Position numbers and translations under genes: made by a program. 64,000 nt of DNA, taken from contig OX485805.1 in the NCBI GenBank assembly GCA_950295325.1, positions 15,115,501-15,179,500 of the forward strand. Reading direction: 5' to 3'. The stretch comes from Polytrichum commune. Its lineage: Eukaryota; Streptophyta; Polytrichopsida; Polytrichales; Polytrichaceae. The notes beneath the pieces are model-generated. The model saw only the letters and a program-made list of their open reading frames with translations. It ran no database searches and was not told where the DNA came from. Shown piece by piece: positions 1 to 11,134 of this stretch; within the stretch, counting starts at the first letter, position 1; the number at the start of each line of letters is the position of its first letter.

Positions 1-1251
1 GGTCAAGGAAAGTTACCACTATCCACGTTGTAGGGTTTCAGTGACCTAATGCAACCACTATACCTTACTTAACCCTAGGTTCGTCGATGTGAAAACTCTT
101 TTACGTGCTTAAAGGAGGAAACACTTGGCTTAGATTGTTCAATAAGGCCTAGTAGATATGTGATTAGTGTGGAAACGCATGGTGTGTGGTGTACTACATG
201 TTGTTATTGTTCAAGAAAGTTACACAATATGGCAAAAGAGCAAGTTTGTATACTCATTGTTTTGTACTGAGTATAGGTGTTTGCAAACATTCGATGAACT
301 TGACAGGTGAGGTAAATGTGTGACATGGATTGCAACTGAGTTTTGTTGAAGGCACCTGACACATGCCTTTCTAACACACAAATGTATGTTTGGGTGGGCA
401 TGGGTGCAGGTGAGGCTAGCTCTTCGCATTTTCAACACCAACAATAATGCATTACTCATGTTTGGATGCTCTTTCACTCTTGAAATCTTACACTTGTGAA
501 AGTTATTATGTTACTTTGAATTAGTAGCTCTTGATGTATACAAAATTCCAGTTGATAGTTAAGACATTGAGAATACATTTAAATGAGGTATGTAAGTCTA
601 CATATCACATCTTTCATTTATTACTTGGTTGTAATAATAGTTATTGAGCACAATGCAATCATATATTAGACTATATTTTGAACTCAGTTGCCATATGTGA
701 TGATTATTTGTTACCATGACACATATGGTTACATTTTAGTACTTTACACTCTTATGCTATTAAGCTTTGATTTGAAAGCAAGGAAACATAGCGGAGTATC
801 TAACCACTTTGATGAGCATACATATTCCTAGTTGAAAGTTCAAACAACTTACTATGATGTAAAACATAGCACTAACTCCATAGTTACAATGTTGGATGCT
901 ATGTTTTGGGAGGCAATAAACTTGTGATAAAAGAAAATCCCACCCACCCACCCTTGCTTTATTTTGATGAATAATAGAAAGGAAAAGGCCTATGAAAATA
1001 GGAAGATCAAGCTTTGAGGAAAACATTTGAAAAATGACAACTCTCCCTAGTGGTGTAGAATTGAATCATCTTATAATATATGTACTCTAAATATGTAACA
1101 AGTTTTTGAAGCAACATAATGTGACAAATTTTAGATGAAAATACATGCAATGAAATTATTATGACATTAACTATTATTTTATGATGTTATTGAAACATTT
1201 TATTAGTTTTACAAAGTAATATTGCCTTTGAAGATTTGTGATGCCACATCA
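1..1251. other. AT-rich intergenic DNA, no gene seen
   Basis: Only short, low-complexity open frames occur on both strands and none resembles a known protein. No splice-linked exons were found. Nothing distinctive apart from general AT richness. Confidence 0.6.
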
Positions 1252-1632
1252 CTACACTAAATAATCTTATTAGTGTGGGTGGAAGATTATTGTGAAAATA
1301 ATCAACATGGGCCACAATAATCTTCTACTCAAGGTGGAATTCTTGTGGATCATGACCACTGGTCTTCTCCTAAGTCTTTATGAAGACTTATGACCCACAC
1401 CTTACGTAACGTAAAACAAAACAATCACCTTACATCAAAAATAGCACACACACAAACAATCACCCAAGTTGATTTTCTAGCAAAACAATTATTGTGGCCC
1501 ACACTATTTTTTTGCCATAAATTTAACGTGGATCAAAAATCAATGTTGCCCATGTTAATTGTCATTGTGAGAATTAACGTGGGCTCTAGAAAACTATTGT
1601 GGCCTAGTAATAGGACTACCTACTTAGTGTAG
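1252..1632. mobile_element. Short TIR element (MITE-like), family CTACACTAA, copy 1
   Basis: The left end begins CTACACTAAATAATC and the right end is its imperfect inverse, ending TTAGTGTAG. Internally it carries runs such as 'catgggccacaataat' and 'gagaattaacgtgggctc'. A second copy at 39263-39576 shares both ends and these internal blocks, which shows a dispersed family. It has no coding capacity. Target duplication is unclear (at most CA). Superfamily not assigned. Confidence 0.6.
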
Positions 1633-1899
1633 CAAACATTATTCAGTGTAGTCTAAGCATGTTGTATGGCACTTGTTTCAAGAATATTTTCCCAACACCC
1701 AAAAAAAATGCCACCAATATCTTCCAAATACAAATTTCAAGCCATAATCGGGTTTAATTTGGGCCCAAGTACCGAGCTACCTATTATTGTTATGTGTTGT
1801 ATTTTGACCATCTTTCTAAGTCCTGCTTCTATTGCCACATACAAATTCTTAGGCCAAATTCTTATGTCGCCTTTATGCGACACAACACACAAGGAAACA

Positions 1900-4800
1900 C
1901 AAAAATAGTTATAACAACTTCCAAATTCTTTTTGCTTTACAATGTCACATGTATCTCTATAACGTACACAGTCCATCGATGGAACACGCTAGAGAGAAAG
2001 GAGCGAATTAGAGGAGACACCACACAATACATTAAGGGGTTGTTTACACAATGGACCATGAAATTGTTCCAAGGCCTTGTAAAACCTGTGATTGGTTGTA
2101 GAATTCATCCCGGGACCACTTTGGTTTACACCGAGGAAAAAAAATGATAAAGTGACCATGGAGTTCAAGGTCTCCAAAAACATATTTGAAGGCTACATTG
2201 TCCGCTGGCTTGGTCCAACGGGTTTTGTGGTGGGAGAGGCAAAAAAGGTGCTCTGGTAGAAAAACGCAAGGGTCCATGGCAGTGAAATGTTGTTATAATA
2301 AAATTTTAAAGATTTTTTTTTTGGGAAGAGAAGATGAAGGCAAAAGAATGGTCAAACTCGAATGTTTTTCAAAACTGCCTTTTTTCAGGCACATTCAATT
2401 TTTGGTGCATGGTCATTCATGTTGGTTTACATTCAGTATACACCTAGTGAGGGGCCCAAAGACATGGTAAATTTTTTTTTTAAGAAATTAGAGCATGGAA
2501 GTTGGACCATGGAAAAATTCCACCTTCCATGGTCCAACTTCATGGTTCATGGTGTACATTGGCCCTAAGTAACACAAAAACGAGGTCCATTGACTTCCAA
2601 TTCTTTTTGTTGTTGTACAATACCATGGAGAAGATGTAGATTCAAAATATGTTGTATACATTAGTGTTTAATACCTAGCATGAGTCGTGGAATATATGAG
2701 TATGGGGTGTCTTAGAATAGCAAATAAGATCATACTCCACACAATACATAAGATTTTAAACAAAAAAAGTTTCACAAAACATTATTCAACTGCTATAAGC
2801 GGTTCCATTTTAATAATATTAGTACACTAATTCACTCGAGTTTTTTCAACATGAATATGCTAGTGCAGCGTTATGTTGTGAGAACAAACAAAGTATAATT
2901 TTGAATGGAATCTAGCTCATTCCCAACCCCGCCCAATGTATATGCTCAATCGAATAATTTTATGCAAAAGACTTCTACATTCTTTTTGCTTCTAAACGAC
3001 ACAAGAATCCCTAGAGTGTACCACATCTCACAATTTCCTCCATAATATGTTAAAGGCACTTGACGGTGACTCTGAAATGTACATTGTAGGGACATGCTAG
3101 AGAGAGAAAACAATACCAACAACAAAGAAGAGGAGATACCGCTCACTACAATGACTTTTGAATTTTTTTGCTTTACAATGCCACAAGAATCTCTATAATT
3201 TAGCATCATGTCACCACATATTCATCCATGATATGACAAAGACATTGGAGGCTTGAAAGGTGTATCAACCACATGTTAGAGAGAAAAAAAAAGGAGAAAT
3301 CACACGATGCACAAGTAAACACATAAAGATTGTTCCAACAACTTCTCAGGTCAATCACACCCCCCCTTACGTTTCGAAACCACGTGCGATAATGGGGTGT
3401 TTAATGGGGGGATACTTATGCACCTCTCAATTTTTTTCCCCTCCCTATTTGTAAATAAAAAGCTACTTTGATGTATTTTCTAGCACCCTATATTTATTTG
3501 TAATTATTTAGAGAGGTTAACTTTTGGCATAATTTTTTTAAAATTTAAATCGTACCAACACCAAATAGTGGACGGAATACCACAACATTGCGAAACCGAC
3601 TATGTGAGCAACTAACATTCCATACCATTTAAATTGTCATTTATTTGGTTTCAATTAGTATTACCAATCCTAAACCGTTCAAAACACAACCAATAACACT
3701 TGGATACTAGTTAAAGGGTTATCAGTAAACATACAAATAAATAATATACAAACTGAAATAAATAAGTTGTAAACATGGATAGAAGAAAACAAGAAATACA
3801 ACTAGTTTTGACAGGACATGAAAAATTGCACAACTACCTACTCTAGAAAAAACAAGGTTGCATTCAAATACACGAAAACTAAATACAAAAATAAAAAACA
3901 TTTACTTTAATTTGTGTTTACAAACACAATCAACTATAGTCTCATTCAAACTTTGTAACAAACATTGACAATGTGAAGGGTTAGGATATAACTATGCACC
4001 TTCCAATACTATCAAGATACATGTTCAACATTCTCTATAATGTCATGATAAGACTAATAAATTATGAGAGGTTTAAACTCATGACAATGAATATCTAAAA
4101 CTAGCTGATGGCATGAGGGGGGCAACCTTCGAAGTCTCCAACCACTCCACCTTGTCTTTCTCCAAGGCAAAGTGCAATCCTCCAACTCTACCATGGTGAG
4201 ATTGCCAAATGTTGTAGCGCACCATCGATCATCTAGAAAGAGTTTGGCATATTGAACATTGCAAAAGAAGTGGCCACTCTACATCATCAATCTACATGAA
4301 AAAAACCGTAGAAAATGCTCAAAAAAATGTGAGCTTCACGATCGAGGACGGAGGTTGTGACAAAACCAAACCAATCGCAAGAAACGGTTGTCTGGTTCCA
4401 AGCATCCAACGAGGTCCCACATGTTCAACGTCGTTGCAAAACCCAACAGCCATTGAGGAGCGTCAACAAATTCCTTCCCCAAAAAAAATCCCATGACATT
4501 TCCCTCCATACTAGCATGCTTGATTCAAATTTGGACAAAAACTACACACTTCTTCATCCAAGTAATCAAACCCATAATTATGCTACTATTCCCACTAGAC
4601 ACTTTCAGGCGGATCCTATATCTATGACCCTATTTCTTTTCTATGGATTACTAAAATGGAAGTATTATCCACCACCTTGTTTTACATATAATCACATAGG
4701 GGACATGTTTCCAATGATGTGGTAGTTCTAACGAAATTGTAAATTTTACCCCAAATAAATTACATTGACCCTTTTTTATTTTTTATTTTTTTAATCTTAC

Positions 4801-5990
4801 ATGGTTTTCTAAAATTCCAATAGTCACCTCCCCAAGAACAACTTTCAATTTACTTTTGCTTTACAATGCCACACAATTCTCTACAATGTACGCAACCCAC
4901 ACATATTCCTCTATAATATGACGAAGACACATGGCAATTGCTATGAAATGTTGGGGTGGGGGACATCTTAGAGGGAGAAACTCAATGAAGAAGGTACACC
5001 CTACATATATATAAAGTAAACATTAAAAGAGTTTAACACCTCCCAAATTCTTTTTTACTTCATGAAATGATATATTAGTGTTTATGATGTACTTAGTCCA
5101 CACACTTTCTTGGCAAAGACACATGGAGGATGTATGAACTAAAAACATGCTAAAGAGAGAAAAAAAGAAAGAAACACCACACAAAGTATAAGTAGATGCA
5201 AAAGAGTGCTAAAATCTTTATGCTTTACAATGCCACAAGAATTTATAATGAATCTACTCCTCACATCTTCATGCATAATATGGCACAGATACAATGGTGA
5301 CATTGTAAAATGTATGTATTAGGATTATGTTAGAGAAGAGGTGGCTCACATTTCTCCATGACATGACAAAAAACACGTGGTCACAAATCTAAATGTACAT
5401 AATTGAAACATGTTAGAAAACTAAGAAAACACCACACAACACATGAGTAGACACGAAAGATTCCAACGACTTCCAAGAATCTTATCTATAGGGGACATGA
5501 TAGAGAGAAGAAAAGACACAAAGGAAGAACACCAACTTCCAAGTTCTTCTTGCTTTGCAATGACAAAAGAATCTCTATAATGCACCCAACCCGCACATAT
5601 CAAATAATAACGCAACAAAAGCACACAAAGGCAAGTCTAGAAAGTACACATTGGGGACATGCCAAAGAGAGGAAAAAACAAAGAGGAAGACACACCACAC
5701 AATAACCAAACAAACAAACACAAACCAATTCCATCAATTTCCATATTGGTATTTATTGGGAACACACTAGAGAGAGAAAAACCGAAAAAATAATAAAACA
5801 CAAAAAGAGAGGAACAACAACGACTTGCAAATTCTTTTTGCTTTACAATGATGGCCACAATCGATAATATCTAGAATGTACCCATCCCGCACATACTCCC
5901 TCCGAAACATGACGACAACTCCCCGGCGGCTGTCCTGAAATGTAGCCCCACGAACATGCTAGAGAGAGAAAAGCAGCAAGAAGAGGAGAC
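1900..5990. repeat. Degenerate tandem repeat array upstream of SEC23
   Basis: Two marker strings recur in the same order along this stretch. One is a 'ttctttttgctttacaatg'-like block followed by 'ccacaagaatctctataatg'-like sequence (near 1926, 2970, 3160, 4850, 5220, 5546, 5830). The other is a 'catgctagagagagaaaa'-like block followed by 'gaggagacaccacacaata'-like sequence (near 1985, 3092, 3270, 4960, 5143, 5405, 5490, 5655, 5762, 5953). Spacing is irregular, about 110-320 bp, with stretches lost and a MITE inserted at 2036. It reads as an old, decayed satellite-like array ending just before the SEC23 promoter region. Confidence 0.65.
2036..2565 (+). mobile_element. Tourist-like (PIF/Harbinger-type) MITE, copy A
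   Basis: The ends are GGGGTTGTTTACACAATGG and the inverse of CCATGGTTCATGGTGTACATTGGCCC. It is flanked by direct repeats TAA (2033-2035 and 2566-2568), the 3-bp target duplication typical of PIF/Harbinger MITEs. Copy B at 45227-45671 lies in the opposite orientation and shares internal blocks such as 'caacgggttttgtggtggg' in diverged form. It is inserted inside the degenerate tandem array. No intact protein is encoded. Confidence 0.75.
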
Positions 5991-5999
5991 ACGTTGTTG

Positions 6000-6600
6000 G
6001 GCTGGGTTTTTGATGTTCTTTGGCTACAGCTCCATCAGTTCATGCCATCAGCGTGGCGCTACCTACCTTAAGCTGAACTTTTAGTTGAGGACTTCGCACT
6101 TCATCATTCGACGTGAGTTGGTCAGTCGGGAAGGAATCGGTCAAACGTTTCGCGACAGGGCGCACAAGATGGAGCTGCCGCTGGACTAGAAGTGTAGGAC
6201 GAAAGCTTCGAGGTTGGCTTCGATAATTTAACTTACGGAATCGGGGACTTACTGGGCACATAAGTGGTGGGGTTGGTAGGACGCATAAAGCAGGCAGAAG
6301 AAGAAGAAGAAGAAGAAGAAGAAGAAGAAATTATTGACGAGGGCCGAGAGAGTTTTGATGTGAATGACGACCGCAAGAGGCGTAGTTTCGCTGTTGTTTT
6401 GTGGGTGTGTGTCGGCGTTGAATGCAATCTGGCAGCCGTGATGGGTTTGTAGGTGGTGGGTTGTTGTTGCGTTTTGAAGACCTAAGTAATAAGTTGCGGA
6501 TTGGGATTTCTTCACTTCGATGCGATGCGATGCGTGCAGTGGCAATTTTAGGGTTTTAATGCATTAGTGAGTGGGGAAGCTTGCGGACCGGGAGTTCGCT
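6000..6600 (+). promoter_or_regulatory. Probable promoter and 5' leader of SEC23
   Basis: GC content rises sharply relative to the repeat array on the left. The region contains an 11-unit GAA tract (6297-6330) that probably lies in the leader or core promoter. No TATA box could be assigned with confidence. The transcription start is not known. Confidence 0.4.
6297..6330 (+). repeat. (GAA)n microsatellite
   Basis: About eleven uninterrupted GAA/AAG units about 270 bp upstream of the SEC23 start codon. GAA/GA tracts are common in plant 5' regions. Confidence 0.9.
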
Positions 6601-9600
6601 ATGGCGGACCAGTCGCAGTCTTTGCCGCAGTTTCATCCGCACTCGCCTTCGCCGTCGCAGGAATCCAGTTCTTCCTCTAACGTGCCGCCTCCGCCTCCCA
6701 CTTTTGGGACTCCATCGTCTGCTGCCTTTCTCTCGGATTCGTCTCCTCTGCCTAACACCTTCCATGGCCATGCGTTCCACCCTTCGCAGCCTGCGAATGC
6801 AGGTTCGTTTCGTTTCGTGCCTCATTTCATTCATGTCAACACTTCCCGGATCGGGTAGCCAATTGCCCAGTTGATGATGTGGTAGCTGGGGTTTCAGGGT
6901 GCTCTGATCGTCATCCTCTGTTTGTTTGTTTGTTTGTTTGTTCTGATGTTTGATTGTTGAAGGAGGTGGTGTGTGTGATTTGGTTTGCAGGGGGATTTCC
7001 AGCTGCGAATGGTGTTGACCGTGGAGATGTGGGGTTCTCAACGCCGGGTCAGGGGTTACGCACACAGTCAATGGGAAGCATACCCATGGGTCCTCCGCCC
7101 ATCCTAGAAGGCAGCAGCAGCCCTGCTGGACCTGCCTTTGCCAATCCCCCGCAGTATTCAGGTCCTCCAGGTCCTCCTGTGTTCACCAGCCCCGCGCGGG
7201 CTACTCCTGCAGACTACAATCCACAAAACAGGGAGCCTTCCAATTTCGCAGAGATCCCGTTGGCACGCGCATTAGCACCTCAGTCTGCTAATGGACATTC
7301 GACCGCCTTGGGAGGGGGGCATCATCACCAATCAGAAGAGGAGTTTGATGCCTACAGCTTGTCGGCGTCTGCGCCCTTCGTGCTGTTTTCGGCTCAAAAG
7401 GTACTTGCTTTTCTTGTCTGCTACCACCATCTTCATATCATATCTAGGGTTTGATATACCTTTGCCCCTGCATCATTGATGATACCTACGTTTGAGAAGG
7501 CGGATGCTCCTGCATTGTTACCTTGGAAGGAGGGCGACTTGGGAAGCCTTTAATTGCAGGATTTATCATTTTCTAAGATGTAGGAACAATGCCAAGCAGG
7601 AATTGTTGGCCAAATCCATAACCAGATCTTTAAGAGGTCCTTCCAGAAGGCAGTTATTATTACTAGTGGTGGTGGTAATTGTGGGCTCTGAAGTGTTCAA
7701 TTATAGATTGCACAGCTTGTAGGTGATGTTTGACAAGAAAATATTTTGTTATATTTTATCACTACTGGCTGCACAGGGCGGTGATTTCCATTCTACTATG
7801 TTTGTGCTACCGGTATTTGCATGCTTTCCTCTTCGTACTCACAACATACCCTAATTATGTGAAATGTAAATTTACTTAGTGAGTTGAGTGTGGAGATAGC
7901 AAATTTTGAGGCTTTTCTTAGTGATGGAATCAATCATGTGTTTGATCCTAGACGTCTGTTCATAGCATTTATTCTCATGATACATGATGCTAAGATGGTC
8001 TGACCTTGTGAGCTCTACTCTTGTTGTACTCAGGTGATGAAAGAGAAGAAGATTATGAATACAGCCAGTCTGGGTTTTGGAGCACTTATGTGTCCAGGGA
8101 GACAGACGGTGCCAGCTCCACCTCTAGTTATGCACGAGGCCTTTCGTTGTCAAAATTGTGGAGCATATGTGAATTTGCACAGCAGCCTCTCACCAACTAC
8201 TGGATACTGGAGTTGCACATTTTGCAATAAATCAAACAGCAGCAACAGAGAGTATAAAGATTCCAGCAATGATGACTTGCATAACTGGCCAGAGCTTGTG
8301 ACGAGTGTGGTAGATTATGTTGATTCAGGTATACTTTATAGTGGTTCTGTGATACTCATTGTGGGTGCACTGTTGTACTTCTCATCTTAAAAGGGCATTG
8401 TGAAAGGGGTTCAACCTCATGTCAGCTCATCCAGTTTTCTCAAGTTGGTATTCTGTATTTCACTAGGCTGTCTTTCAAGGGTGTTATCAATCTCCCTTAA
8501 AACTGTGCTCAGGCCTGATGTACAATAATTTGCGATTTTATTGACAAACTTTGTAGGGCAGTCTGAAGGGGTAACTAAAATTCGGTTAGTAATGGTTGGA
8601 AGCTACAATGTTGCCTACCTTGTTTGAACATTTCTCGCTTTTTGTACTCTTCTCACAGTGTTTGATTGCTGGGATTGCAGGAATGCGTCGTCCAGGATTT
8701 GTGTCTGTCTCTGAATCAAGTATGAGTGCTCCAGTTGTACTGCTTATTGATGACAGCTTGGATGAAGTCCATCTGTTAGAGTTGCAATCCTCTCTCCACA
8801 GTTTCTTAGATTCCCTCTCCCCGGCAACACGGATTGGTATCGTCACGTATAGCCGGACGGTAGCTGTGTTTGATTTGTCCGAATCTGGTGTGGCCGCAGC
8901 TGACGTCTTACCAGGAGACTCAGCCTTGAGTCAGGAGCTCAAGCATATGTTGATATATGGGACAGGGGTGTACCTTGCACCGATCCACATCTGTCTTTCA
9001 ATAGCGCACAGTATTGTCTCCGCTCTACGTCCCTACCGAGGAGATTTACCGGAGGTGATGAGAGAGAGATGCTTAGGATCTGCTGTTGAGGTTGTTCTGA
9101 CCCTTATTCAGGGGCCTGCAACTGAACTTCCAGGGAGTGCAGGCAGGCGATCTGGTGGTAGGAGTCGAGTGTTACTCTGTGTTGGAGGACCAACCACACT
9201 GGGTCCAGGGTCGCTCCCATCAAATGATACCCACCCAAATTTTGTGTATTTAGAGAAGAAGGCGATCAAGTATATGGAACATCTAGGTCAGGAAGCCCGA
9301 CGACTGGATGTCGCATGTGATGTTTTATGTGCAGGCACATGCCCTGTTCGAATTCCTACCTTGCAACCTTTAGCAAAGGCTTCGGGAGGTCTTTTGGTGC
9401 TTCATGACGATTTCGGAGAGATCTTTTGCCTCAACCTGCAGCGCTCTGTACAGCGTTCTACAGGCTTCAAGGGGATTTTGGAAATCCGATGTTCAAATGA
9501 GATTGCTGTCACTCGAGTAATTGGTGAGTTTGTATCTATTTTCTAAGGGGTGTTTTGGAACCTATTGTTTCAGATGAGATATAGCCGTTACTGAAGTGAT

Positions 9601-11088
9601 TAGTGAGCTCTTATGTGATTCCAAGATTAGCAAGGTTCGTGTATTTTGTAGTTCTCTCCATTCCATAGCTGGACATCAAGTTCATCCCTACTCTGCTAAT
9701 TTATTTAGTGTCAACTTCCATGTGAGGGGGGTGGCAAACGTTTTTTTAGCCTACAAATGCTCCCCTCCATGGTGGACCCCCTCTTCCCCATCCAAGGCCT
9801 TGCAAGCTCTCAGGGTACTCTCATGCAAGGGGGCAGGCATTTGTGCAATGTGCACTTTCTCCTCATTATATCACATTCACACGGTAGGGCTCATCACCTG
9901 TTAACCTCTAAGCTATCCTCCAATCAAGGCTCTTTATGTTGTGGGTAAGTTTGACCACAACGGTAGCATGGTCAAAGGATTATGTGAGCCTTTATGAGCA
10001 CATCTGATGGACCCAAAAGATTATTTTGGGACCATGTTGCCCAGATTGTTCCATGGGAGTTGACCCTTAGTTGATGGTGGAATCTGCAGGGCCGGGGGAG
10101 GAGCCTCATGGAGATGCAAATTCTGAACATTTCAGGAATGATACATCCACAGCTGTGCGGTTGCTCAGTGTTGAGGATTGTCAGGCATTTGCAGTTATGA
10201 TGGAATTGCAGGAAGATTTGGATGTTAATCATGTATACTTCCAGTTTGTTGCACGATACACCAGTATTCACCAAGCTGAGGTGACTCGAGTTGTGACTGT
10301 GCGACTGCCGACCACGCACAACATTTCAAACTACCTGCAAAGCGTGGATGATGAGGTACTCTTCCTGCAGGCCTTAACAAACTCAACAATTTTGTAGCAT
10401 GGTAGAAGGGCTTCTCCCTTTATAATTTGTGTTATAATGCCTGGGATATTGGCCATAGAAAGAGGCAAGGATGACTAGCTACTTAGCTCATAAAGTGGCA
10501 ATGGATTGTGTTGAAGACCTAATTTGCTCTAGGTGCTAATGCCAAGAATTTTGGGTCCAGAGATTGACCCCATTTGGCCTTGGGGCCACTCCTAAGGAAT
10601 TGAGTGCTGAAATTGTATCCCTAGGATTGATTTATGTGTAGAGTTCTTGGGGCCAGAATTGGGAGTAAGGTTATCCCATAGACTCTTCAAATATAGGCGA
10701 TAGGAATCTATTAAGGCACGGATTGGTTCCATTCATATCTTATAATCTGTGATGAGTCCATTCCCCTATTAGTGCAAGCAAGATTTCATGATGACGACAT
10801 AGGTTTCACTTCTGCAATTAGTAGTGGCTGAACTATTGATTTTTATTGTATAATCGGTTTTAATTCTGCAAGACTTTTTGGGGGCCCAAGAAGTTTGCAC
10901 CCAAAATAGTAATATATGTAGGTGGGCAACTCATCTTCAGTTTCTTTGCATTGTCTCGTAGGGTAAAAACTGCATCTCGATTCCCACGCCTTTAACCTTT
11001 AGGAATGGTCCATTTTGGTTGTGTTCTGGGCTTGGCCCTAGTCCAAATTTGCCCTCAGTTACCGGATTTTGCTCTAATTATATATCTT

Positions 11089-11134
<46 letters not shown>

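Noticed and set aside
6556-7071. 171-codon minus-strand frame opposite SEC23 exons 1-2
   Set aside because: Arg/Pro-rich antisense shadow of the Pro-rich SEC23 head, with no independent support.
10071-10089. ATG immediately before SEC23 exon 5, giving a longer open frame to the left
   Set aside because: The frame before 10090 is intronic; the acceptor CAG at 10087-10089 joins exon 4 in phase and restores the family sequence 'VIGPGEE'.
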